Source: Halisarca cf. caerulea
Taxonomy: Eukaryota > Porifera > Demospongiae > Chondrillida > Halisarcidae
Direction: 5' to 3'
Length of the DNA: 64,000 nucleotides
Assembly: GCA_963170055.1 (NCBI GenBank)
Contig: CAUJGJ010000040.1
Location: 2,563,801-2,627,800 of the forward strand
The notes under the pieces were generated by a model that was not told the origin of the DNA, ran no database searches, and saw nothing but the letters and a program-made list of their open reading frames with translations. How positions within the stretch are numbered: position 1 is the first letter of the stretch; each line of letters begins with the position of its first letter. Of this stretch, positions 55,169-64,000 are shown one piece after another. The translations under genes and the position numbers were made by a program.

Positions 55169-55754
55169 CCGTATATGCTCTAATTTTCGTCATTCCAATT
55201 ATTCGTCATGGGCTCCGAAAGAGATGAAAAGCATTCTAATTGATGACGAAATAGCATGTGTTCTAATCCTACGTCAGAGACCCTAATTATTCATCATGCA
55301 GGCTGGACGCCTTCGTTCTGCCATTTGTTGTGCCATTGATATAGTGGAGAAACCGCTGTTGCTTTGTTTATATTTGTCGTTTTCATTTCGTTCCAATCAT
55401 GGAAGAAGATTTTCATTCGCCAAAGTTGCCTGATAGCCAACTAAGAGTTACAAAGGAACTGATGTAGCGATACCAGCAGAATATATTGCACACGTACCAT
55501 TTTGACGTTCAAACGTAATAGGGTCTGAGACATTCGAATTCCAAAATTCCTTGTATACGTGGTATCCTCGAACGGGCGAAACAAATCTTAAGCTAGAAAA
55601 GGCCATTTTCGATGGTTCTAATTCGCCGTCGATGATTCTAAATATTCGTCCCTCCATTTCAATTATTCGCCACGTTTCAGAAACCTTGCAATTCCGTTTT
55701 AAATGATGTTTTTTTCCTGACAATTGCTCTGACAAAAAATTAGAGCATATACGG
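55169..55754 (+). mobile_element. TA-flanked MITE with captured coding fragment
   Basis: CCGTATATGCTCTAATTTT at both ends in inverted orientation, TA on both sides. The element is absent from the paralogous position near 8712, so it is a clean insertion. On its minus strand a short open segment precedes a good donor (GTACGTG). Confidence 0.85.
55502..55608 (-). CDS. HIRAN-like fragment inside the MITE
   Basis: The minus strand reads MAFSSLRFVSPVRGYHVYKE, then FWNSNVSDPITFERQN, ending at a donor-like GTACGTG. The RGYHVYKEFW block resembles the start of HIRAN-type modules that occur in many uncharacterised invertebrate proteins. Only the first strand region is present, so it is not functional alone. 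The family call comes from motif memory and needs a profile search. Confidence 0.4.
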
Positions 55755-56438
55755 TAAATACAGTTATACTGTAGATCCTCACAAATACAAACACCCTTGG
55801 GACCAGTGCAAGTGGTCTTATTTCTTAAAGTTATGTGAGAATAGCATAGCACATCCACAAGTCATTCCGTAGACACAGGATTCACATATTGTTACTGTAA
55901 CTGTTACAGTACTGTAACAGTAGAAAACTTGTATCATCACATCCTGCAGATCCTCTTTAAATATATTGTTACAGTCTCTATTAGGATGCTAAAAATTTGA
56001 CCCCAAGTTTACCATCTCTTACTGATGGGGGTCATTTCAGAGCCTAATGTCCACAGAGTACAGCAGCATCCACAAATAAGTGGTCTTAAGTGTGAGGTTT
56101 TCACATTCAGAGGAAAAAATGTGGTCATTATTCCGAAACTAATTCTTATGTTCAAGTATGTAATTTATGAGAAATTCCAGACTGCACCAAAGTGGTCTAT
56201 TTTTTTTTCGAGGTGGTGCTACTTCTGCATGGGGTGGTCTTATTGCGGGGTTCTATACTACATCTGATTCAAGAGTCTATGATTCATCATAAAGCAAGAA
56301 CATGCAGAAACGCAAGGTGAAGAAGATACAGGACACCGCATTGTCATATAGGATGGAGCTCCACAATTATTATTCTTAATTTTTCTCTTGGACCACTGCA
56401 CAAATCTGGATTCATTGACTGTAACATTTAGAACGCAC

Positions 56439-57153
56439 CTTTTGCCAAACGTAATAACACTCTCTCTGTTCCAAGCAGTTCACAACAGCCGTAATTTACA
56501 GAAGTAGGATTGGTTTTACTCTTGGTAGCGTGGGAGGTGAGTCTGTCTCCCGTTTCCTTACCAACACTAGACAGGTCGGATCCTTTGCTAAGCAGACGAG
56601 TCACAACTTCAGAGAACACACTCCCCGAATCACCATCAGGAGCCTCATAACCCGAAGGAACCGCACAAAGGTAATAATAGCCAGCCATGCCTTTCTTCCA
56701 AACCTTGGATAAAGAGTCCCCGAGCGAAAGATTACGCTTTTTCCTTGGGACCGTTCTACAGGCGTCTAAAAAGATCAACTTCGGTACAGTTTGAAAATTA
56801 CCTTTATCGAAAAACAAGGGTAACAGGTCCTTCTCCAGGCTCATCGGTTCATCATCCTGCGAATACAAAACACTTTCCTCACCGTGGCCAGAAAACACAA
56901 AGATCACATAATGGCAGTCTGGTCCTCGAATGGGTATTCTTTCGTCGGTATGTGCCTTCAAAAAGGCTATCATATTTTCCTTGCTCATATTGGATTTGCT
57001 GCGAACATCAAAGCACAGGTCATCTAGACACTTCTCCCACTTTTTCCCATCAAATTGCGGACCGGCAAGGGCGTTCTTGCCCTCGTAGTCGTTGGTGATG
57101 ATAAAGGCGATCCCGACCGTCCCTTTTTCCTGTGGATACCCTTCATACGCCAT
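56439..57153 (-). CDS. Caspase-like (C14 family) exon, intact
   Basis: Open from MAYEGYPQEKGTVGIAFIIT for about 238 codons to a phase-1 donor (LRLAK, then G with GTGCGT). The catalytic His lies in VIFVFSGHGEESVLYSQDDE (about residue 91) and the catalytic Cys in KLIFLDACRTVPRKKRN (about residue 131). The p10-like half has GYYYLCAVPSGYEAPDGDSG and CELLGTERVLL. A basic KKRN linker follows the active site, where caspases are usually cleaved between subunits. There is no prodomain before the start. Likely downstream exons are 55.8 kb (Cys-rich) and 54896-54946. Probably a cysteine protease of cell-death or immune signalling. Confidence 0.88.
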
Positions 57154-57159
57154 GATTCA

Positions 57160-57680
57160 GAGTACCTACGATGACCGTCAGCAATCTATGCTGAGTGACA
57201 AGACTCAATCACAGTTCTTTGGGGCGTGCACGCCACAAACGCCCCTGAGGTTAAAGGTCAAAGTTGTAGGTGCGCGTGGCACACACAGCTAGCGCATGCT
57301 CCAAAGCACAGATCCTACCTGTCTGGCTAGCTAGACTATGTTAATACACTGCAGTAAAGTGGAACCATAAACATAATGTTTTGTAGTATCTATTGTGGAA
57401 TCTCGTAATCCAACACATCTGGCACTCTCTTCAATTGGATGCATTATTACAAAAGTCAAAAGAATAGTTTAAAAAATTCATGCAACAGTTACTGAAAAAA
57501 ATAGCTGTATGTGGTAAATAACTGCGCTAGCTGGAATGGTCCAAGTATAAGCATCGAGAAGTTTCAATCTTCTTGTAGCAGAACAGAACATCAGCAATCC
57601 AACATACATTAGCTGACGTTGTGATCATCATGATGGAGGCATTACAGTCACTTATATAAATTAACAACTCTGTTGAGAAA
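57160..57680. other. Caspase upstream flank; hAT empty site
   Basis: Conserved with 10040-10490. The uninterrupted hAT target TCATG is at 57628-57632. No promoter element stands out. Confidence 0.6.
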
Positions 57681-57683
57681 TCT

Positions 57684-57690
57684 CACACAC

Positions 57691-57777
<87 letters not shown>

Positions 57778-57792
57778 ACACCACACACACAC
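57684..57792 (+). repeat. CA microsatellite
   Basis: Counterpart of 18953-19062. Confidence 0.98.
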
Positions 57793-57969
57793 AATGAGAC
57801 GATGTTGCAAATGGCCAGCATCATGGCTGATGCATTTTGCGGCCCGAAACAAAAATCAGAAATTCTTCCTAGTCTTGGTTGAATTTTATGAAACAGTAGA
57901 CAGATTTTCAAGATATTGATATTACAGACCTTGCAGCATCAAGTATTCAGCTCCAAATGAAACAACGAG

Positions 57970-59096
57970 ACTGAATGTTATGTCCGAATCTAGCCAAAAA
58001 CAGGCGCTTTGCTGGTTTCACAGTATAAATTTCATTTACACTGAATTGTGTGGGTTGGTCCTGTGCCAGCAACGTAAATCAGCTTAGGAAGCTCCATGGC
58101 AAGCAAGTAAAAAGCTCTCGACCCAACCCAACTTTACACAGCATGTTTCGTTGTCGAACTTCCGAGTGTTATTTTTTGGTTATTAACACTTTCTTTGGAA
58201 GGCTTGCAAAGAACTGAACGCCGCTATGTGTACAAACTGTAGATCTTGGAAGGGTAAATTTGACGTTGAGAGAAATTGACAATCTTTCAACTCCTTTGCT
58301 CAGAACTATGGGGCTATGTAAGAATGTATGCTGAAGGTTTTATAGAATATTGAAAGAAGATTGTGGATTGTTGGCGAAACCTTTGCTTGCCTTATCGGTC
58401 TCTGTCGTTTGGTTGCAAAAGCCCATGTCACAAACAACCTTCCAAAGAGTAAGAATAAGAATATTCACAAAAGGAGCGTGATAAGTAGAACTTGACCTAG
58501 AGCTAGAGCACTTCCATCGCATGACATCATGTGATTTTTGCCTTAAGTGAGAGGAGCCTTCTTCATAGGGCACATTTCTTCGTAAAAGGTGGAGATCTAC
58601 ATGGCGGTCCATACCTGCAGGAATTTAAGGGGTGATTTCTAAGAGGTAAAGCTAATTTTCACCGCGTATACTTTGGATTGCTTGTTCCGTTCAAGTTATG
58701 TCTCAGTATTTCTTGTCTCGGCCTGGCTTGAAAACCACAAAATGCTGCAAATAACAGCCAAGGAAGAGAAATTCAAATGTATGCGTAGTAGAAGTTTAGA
58801 TATTAATCTTAAGATTATGTTGAATGCACTTTAAGATTAAAAACCACCATCTAGATCTCCCCTTTTCCCCTGAAACTGTTTTCAAATGTACTGGCAAACA
58901 TTTAAATGTACAACTACTGAATGGAATATAGCAAGAAAAGAGGTGTTGTTACAAAATAGGAATGTTAGAACAGTTATTTATGATGTTTTGTGCACTTTTT
59001 ATAAATTTTAAATATCTACGGAGAAAATAGGGGTGCAATTATGGTTATCGTAGCGGCGGCCAATTTGACTTCGACACAAAATCTGCCATAACCAGC
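57970..59096 (-). mobile_element. Family P element, copy 3 (near complete)
   Basis: It matches copy 1 (15105-16331) end to end in reverse orientation: ATGTTATGTCCGAATCTAGC at the left and AAAATCTGCCATAACCAGCC at the right, with 'taggggtgcaatta' and 'cgtagcggcggccaattt' near the right terminus. Confidence 0.75.
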
Positions 59097-59283
59097 CACG
59101 GCTTCATCCTGACAGATTAAACTGTGGCTGAAACCATGCCAAAATGAAGCGAATTCACTTCAGAATTGTAGCGAGGGTGAAAATTACAAAGTTGAAGGAT
59201 AAACACCTTCATAAACCTGATACCATTGTTGCAGAGATAAACCGTTGCTTGTTTAAAGTCTTCTTTCCTTCCAGCAGCCTTTT

Positions 59284-59301
59284 TTATTGCCTACTTCCTG
59301 T

Positions 59302-59341
<40 letters not shown>

Positions 59342-59420
59342 TATATGAATAGAGCGTTACACTTCTGGAAATCATAATGAAAATAATATAGGGTCTGCCT
59401 GCGGCAGCCCCTAAAAACTT
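59284..59420 (-). repeat. AT microsatellite plus GC hairpin repeat end
   Basis: Inverted relative of 38059-38160: (AT)n at about 59307-59336, then 'gagcgttacacttctggaaatc' and GTCTGCCTGCGGCAGCCCC. Confidence 0.7.
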
Positions 59421-59990
59421 TCATCTTAGGTCGGTAAAAGGCTAAACAAAGGAAGGATTAAAGGGGGATCCATGGAAATAAAACCGTGAAAATATGGAAA
59501 ATGAACAAACCGCAAAATTTTCATCCGGCGAAAATATACGTAAGCAGATCTCACCGTCACGTTCTGTTTTCTCGTGCACCTTGGATATTTCCTAATAGGT
59601 CGCACAACTATTGTACAAGTATAAAGATGTCAATAAAGCACCTGCATGGAACGAAAAACAACTAACTGGTGTGTGTTGCCTACACGACAGTTGTGTTGCG
59701 CTAATTTTATTATGGGAAGTGCTGTACAGGTCAGCTTTGCTATATGCACTACAGCGTGCCCTATCAGATCTCTATATGCCCTACTTGCATGGGCTTGCAT
59801 GTTTAATAAGGTCATGAGATACAGACGTGTTGTTTACACAATAAACTATGCATGATGTACACAATGATATTAATTGTGTTATGAATAACACAAGTAATGA
59901 CAAAGGGGAAAGAAATCCCTGTATGCATGGAGTAGACAGGTATTTTCACTAGATAACAGCTTCTGAAAACCTACATATAGCTAGCCTCAC
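59421..59990. other. No gene recognised
   Basis: Overlapping short frames at 59611-59855 on both strands have no support. Confidence 0.4.
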
Positions 59991-59997
59991 GCAGGGT

Positions 59998-60290
59998 GTT
60001 TATAACCGCCCGTTGCTTGTTCCGATTGTGGGCGGTGCTTGGTTTCAATACGATCAATTAGCGGCTGTTTTCAATACATTGTGTAGTGTCTTTCAGATGA
60101 CATTGGAAAATTCATGTATCAGCAGAATAGCTAGGAAGAAAAGGTGACTTTGTGACATTGCGCCTAGTATGTGTGAAATGTCACGAAAATAGCAGTTTTA
60201 TAGAGGGTGAAGATAAAGTGGCTTTGCCAGACCTCCAAATAGATTTAAATCTCACTAAATCCTACTTCCATGGAATCTTAAGATGAAACT
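59998..60290 (+). mobile_element. MITE family M, copy 7 (truncated)
   Basis: It starts CACGCAGGGTGTTTATAACC and follows the family to ATGGAATCTTAAGATG, then diverges. Confidence 0.75.
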
Positions 60291-60585
60291 CGCCAGTTTA
60301 AAAGTGTTTGCGATTAGTTTTACTTTGGAGCGAGCAAATCAAGTGGAGCTTAAGTAGTCAACCGGTTGAACAACTAGCATCCAATTAGCCGTAGAACAAA
60401 TACATACATATGTACAATTAACTAATAGGCATAGGTCACATACAGCCATGTATGGCAAGGTGATATGCTGAGGAGAATGTTGGGGGTAACTAATTTATTA
60501 CGTAATATTATTTAATTTACTTTCACAGGAATTAACTCCTTACTGACCGAAGACCGCTTAAGTGGCTCTAAAAATAACATTGGTT

Positions 60586-60764
60586 TTAACCCTTTATTGT
60601 GGAAGATATGATTGCACAATCACCCCTTTATTGTGGATGAGCCACAATAGTGGCTCGTACTTCTTTTGTCATTTTATGGACGAATTAAGTGTTTACTGGC
60701 TCAATTGCCCATCTAACGAGAGTTAAAACATATTGCCAATTTTAACATAAGTGATAGATAACAT
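60586..60764 (+). mobile_element. piggyBac-type element fragment (relative of 42636)
   Basis: TTAACCCTTTATTGTGGAAG, then GAGCCACAATAGTGGCTCG (palindrome with one change). It matches the first 180 bp of 42636-43454 and ends at GATAGATAACA. Confidence 0.85.
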
Positions 60765-60769
60765 GCACA

Positions 60770-61548
60770 AGTCAAGGAAGGAGAGTTTAGAACTATAACT
60801 TAATGTCCTGTTCATACAGATCTTCAATTGTTCTCAATAACATTTTCCACTCGCATGTGTTTCATATTATATATTTCTATTTATTAATAATAATATTATG
60901 GAGATTGTATAAAGAATGCAAGTGGTCGCACTGTATTAGGTGAATAACCTAAAAACCTATAGATCTAAACTGGATGCATAATATTATTGAAGTCTGCATG
61001 CTCCAGATTTGCTGTACATCTATATACACTGAATTTAAACCTCTCTTTGGTCCCTTGCAAGGATGTTCAGTTTTAAGAAGATACACTACTTGATACATGG
61101 CAGAGTCCAAATGTGTTAGGGAAGAATGAGTCAATGGCAGTCATTATACACCTGCAAGTATATAGGCTGTAAGCACATTTCACATCACACAAATCACACA
61201 TAAACTTAATGTGTACAATGTCATAACAAAGTAATATACAACTAATCACATACTATTAGTCTATTTAAGTAACAATAATTTCTACAAGGTAAAAATATTA
61301 GTATGAATAATTTTTACTATTATTAAAAAATTGTCAATAAAAGTATTACAATTCGAGTAAAATGTTACAAATAAGTCGGCTTAGATGGTGAGAATTCCTC
61401 ACAATTATTAGGATGCACCTACACAGATAAGTGAGCATCTGAGAGTACAAAAAGCATTCAAATTGTACAACCTATACAAACATTATCACGGCAACCTATG
61501 GGTAAAAGTACAAGCAATCACAGCATGATCTTTGAACAAGCTAAGGCT
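60770..61548. other. No gene recognised
   Basis: AT-rich sequence. Confidence 0.4.
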
Positions 61549-61563
61549 GGCACATTCCTGCAG

Positions 61564-61656
61564 CATGCCCACACAGCACTATGTAAGGATATGAATGCCC
61601 ATACTGTTATATTACAATTAAACACGGGCACAAAGAACAATAACTAGTGTAATATC
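61564..61656 (+). repeat. 92-bp direct repeat, first copy
   Basis: From GCATGCCCACACAGCACTAT to ACTAGTGTAAT, identical to 61980-62070. In the first copy it follows CTGCAG and is open as HAHTALCKDMNAHTVILQLN to a stop, so it may be a terminal exon that was copied. Confidence 0.85.
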
Positions 61657-61979
61657 CTAGATCGCCTGCTATATTCTCAGGTATGGTAATATAGCTGATG
61701 AGGTAGCCATAAGGCTTACTGCTTCACCATAATACATAGAATTTCACAGTACAAAATTTCGCCGATAGTCTCAATTTTGGTGATTATAAAATTTTGCAGA
61801 TGGAAAATTCATGGACTCTGACTACAGATTGCACAATGTCTTAGCTTAGAAGGCTTTAGCTTGTCCTTAGATTAGTGGATGAATTTGTATCTTCGTTTAC
61901 TTCTCGTGCAGACTAAGTTAGTATATAATATACACGAATCTGTCAAGAGCATCCCAGTAAGGGTGGGTTGTAATTCTCG

Positions 61980-62070
61980 GCATGCCCACACAGCACTATG
62001 TAAGGATATGAATGCCCATACTGTTATATTACAATTAAACACGGGCACAAAGAACAATAACTAGTGTAAT
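61980..62070 (+). repeat. 92-bp direct repeat, second copy
   Basis: Same sequence without visible change, 416 bp downstream. Flanks differ. Confidence 0.85.
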
Positions 62071-62424
62071 TTTCTCAAACCTCTGAGACTATTGGTAAGA
62101 CACTATGTCATACATGGCTATGTACTTTCCTCAAAGCTTGAAAAGTGAGTCCAAGGGAGATTGAAACTAAATTTCTAGTGGAGTACTTCGTATGACCAAT
62201 GCTTGCATAGAAGCAAACCTGATATAGCTAAGAGCAGTATGATCCCCTCAGCAGCCATTTTTTAGCAAAGTTTGTGGATTCTGTTAAACCGAAAAAACCA
62301 TGAAGTATATTGGCTGCAGAAATTCTTGACGTACAGTACATTATGCAGTGAAAATGTATTAGGCAGAGCAAATTCCAAAACATGTAGATCGACAGTATAT
62401 ATACAAACATCATACCACACCTGT

Positions 62425-62696
62425 TTACTGGAAGTGGTCTTTTTCTATCTGTTCTCTCACATTGTTGAAGGAGTCACACATCTTAAGCTTAGAACATAAT
62501 AAGCTCCAAGATGGATTTGCGGTTACCTTTAACCAATGCTCTAAGACCCGCAAGCACTTTGTAGTGGAGTCCTCAGAAGTCTTCTCAATAGCAGCAGTTT
62601 CATCCTGGATCCCCAGAGCAGAGCCAAGAAGTTTAAGTTGAGTTTTCAGCTTATCCAGGTAGGGTGCAAGATCAGTGGTGGAGTTTATTGCAAGAT
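62425..62696 (-). CDS. Death-domain terminal exon
   Basis: Acceptor TCTGGTCCAG, phase 1 start, 90 codons to TAA. It reads LAINSTTDLAPYLDKLKTQL, KLLGSALGIQDETAAIEKTS, CLRVLEHWLKVTANPSWSLL, CSKLKMCDSFNNVREQIEKD. The LG--LGI block, L--L-HWL and PSW-LL---L form helices 2-6 of a Death domain, complete to the C-terminus. The arrangement and phase match the exon at 1-185. Such adaptors recruit partners through Death-Death contacts in the cytoplasm. Upstream exons were not identified; a frame at 62700-62934 starting MTSSTSQQ may be unrelated. Confidence 0.78.
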
Positions 62697-62949
62697 CTGG
62701 ACCAGACAAAGGGTGATATATAGTCCAAGAGTACACATATGTACATATCACATAGGTGCTAATTTTCACAGGACGTATATTTTGCAAATCAAAAACTTGG
62801 TTAAAATTCCACAGGTATCTTATGTCGGAGTCTGAGGTATGGTGGGTGTCAATGCAGTTGTGAGGAATTGGGACACATGTAGACGGTATATCACATGTTC
62901 TTCGCACGACCTGCTGGCTAGTCGATGAGGTCATTGCCTGGCGTTTACA

Positions 62950-63828
62950 CGTTTCGCTTGGGCTTCAGAATAATCAGTGTTTTAAGTGCATATTATGTTT
63001 CTCCAATATATTTTGCAATGGTTGTGAAGGCAAAGCTAAATTTGGAACAGAAGTGGTGGGCTTCAAAGCGTCGAATTGGTGCATTGCCCAGTTAGGCCGC
63101 CCGGAAGAACAAATATCATAGGCTACCTTAATTGATCTGATATATAAGAGATTAGCTTGGCAAGGGGCACAGTCCTGCTTATGTACGTTCCGCGGTAGTT
63201 CTCTGAAGAACCAAAACTGCTAGCTAGCTTGTGGGAAGTGAGCATGAGCACAAACTTGTGTGCTAGTTGTATGATTGCATGTGATGTCACGTGCCTGTTC
63301 TGAAAGAAGCTAACTTTCCCGACAAGGAAGTTTCACTGAAAAACCTTGGTAGAAATCCCCGATTTTCAGAAAGAAACTTTCCGGTATTATCCTCAAAGGC
63401 CCCTAGAATCTGATACAGGGTCTTCCTTGTTTATTTTGCATTATGTCCAACAGATATAACTAGGCACCCTTGAATTTTGCATAAATCCTTGGACATAACA
63501 GCCATGCTGGGGAGCTTGAAGACCCTGAATTCGATTTAGTAAGTTCGGTTTCAGTGTATTCTTTTGAGCCTAAGTTTCTACCATCATGATAGCATATTTG
63601 AATTTTTACGTTTTCTTGTGCAGTCAGAAAAAAACTCATCATACGAAGTTTTGTGACCCTCCATAATAATTTATAAGACTCAGATACAAAGTACATATGC
63701 TTAAGATATAACACAAGGTGTTTTCTGGACATCACTACTCGTGCACATGTAAAACAGACTGATTGATTTCACTTCTTTGATAATGGCTGCCATTTTTGTT
63801 TATGACCAAAATCAGACATAACATACCT
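62950..63828 (-). mobile_element. Probable family P/Q-like element (one end seen)
   Basis: The right end, read on the minus strand, is GCAGGTATGTTATGTCTGAT, then AAAAATGGCAGCCATT. About 320 bp inward lies CATGGCTGTTATGTCCAAGG, like the family core. The left boundary is uncertain. Confidence 0.5.
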
Positions 63829-64000
63829 GCATTGTGATAATATTTTCACAAGTGGACCAGTCCCTACTTAAATATAGGCAAAACAAGCCAAATATTCCTG
63901 ATTAAGTTTTCACAAATACAAGCTCATTTGCGAAATTGGTAAATTCTGAATGTATAATATAATCCTGCAAAAGTTAGCACCTATAGCTAACGGTATGTAC

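Larger units (their letters stand above)
54585..58840 (+). repeat. Caspase-bearing segmental duplication, copy 2
   Basis: Collinear with 8120-10488 plus 17646-20300. It lacks the 7.1-kb hAT and the 17.7-18.95-kb stretch, and it uniquely carries the MITE at 55169-55754. Its caspase exon is intact while that of copy 1 is broken. Confidence 0.9.

Overview
The window looks like invertebrate metazoan nuclear DNA. It is AT-rich, has long CA/TG and AT microsatellites, GT-AG introns, few genes and very many DNA transposons, and no bacterial features. The gene families (caspase-fold, Death-domain and ZU5-domain genes in paralogous sets, Ulp1/C48-protease and pogo remnants) fit a demosponge best. That is my inference from family content, not a database result.

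Genes. Nearly all gene pieces I can defend are on the minus strand and belong to one theme, death-fold signalling. Death-domain exons sit at both ends (1-185 and 62425-62696). Caspase-like (C14) exons lie at 9341-10035 (broken), 20634-21322 and 56439-57153, with a fourth 5' remnant at 26400-26480. A ZU5-domain gene runs through 32716-27929 with matching intron phases. Two copies of a 13-nt start exon (1000-1012, 4637-4649) carry a good Kozak context. At least five tiny linker exons of 51 or 57 bp are symmetric phase 1-1. The phase-1 pattern suggests a modular, exon-shuffled gene family, and this is the most interesting biology here.

Layout. 1-7.8 kb: a direct duplication (about 395-2520 and 4016-6800, the second copy interrupted by a piggyBac-type element) plus an inverted repeat (3352-4010 and 7025-7710). 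7.8-20.3 kb: first copy of a caspase-bearing segmental duplication, interrupted by a 7.1-kb hAT element (10494-17640). That hAT element itself contains a 3.3-kb TA-flanked transposon (11697-15006) and a 1.2-kb palindromic element (about 15105-16331). 20.6-21.3 kb: intact caspase exon. 22-26 kb: repeats and microsatellites. 26.8-32.7 kb: the ZU5 gene with large introns holding two inverted fold-back elements and a pogo/Tigger transposase remnant. 33-37.4 kb: piggyBac fragment, MITEs, a dead Ulp1-like protease. 38.1-45.3 kb: a two-block inverted duplication in permuted order around a 72-bp perfect palindrome. 47-49 kb: MITEs. 49.9-50.3 kb: a possible MAM-type exon. 54.6-59.1 kb: second copy of the caspase-bearing duplication, which preserves the empty site of the hAT insertion. 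59.3-64 kb: repeats and the terminal Death-domain exon.

How it fits together. Paralogous segments act as natural controls: they supply pre-insertion sequences for the hAT, a piggyBac-type element and two MITEs, so those element ends are unusually well supported. I have exons, not complete gene models; joining them needs transcripts.
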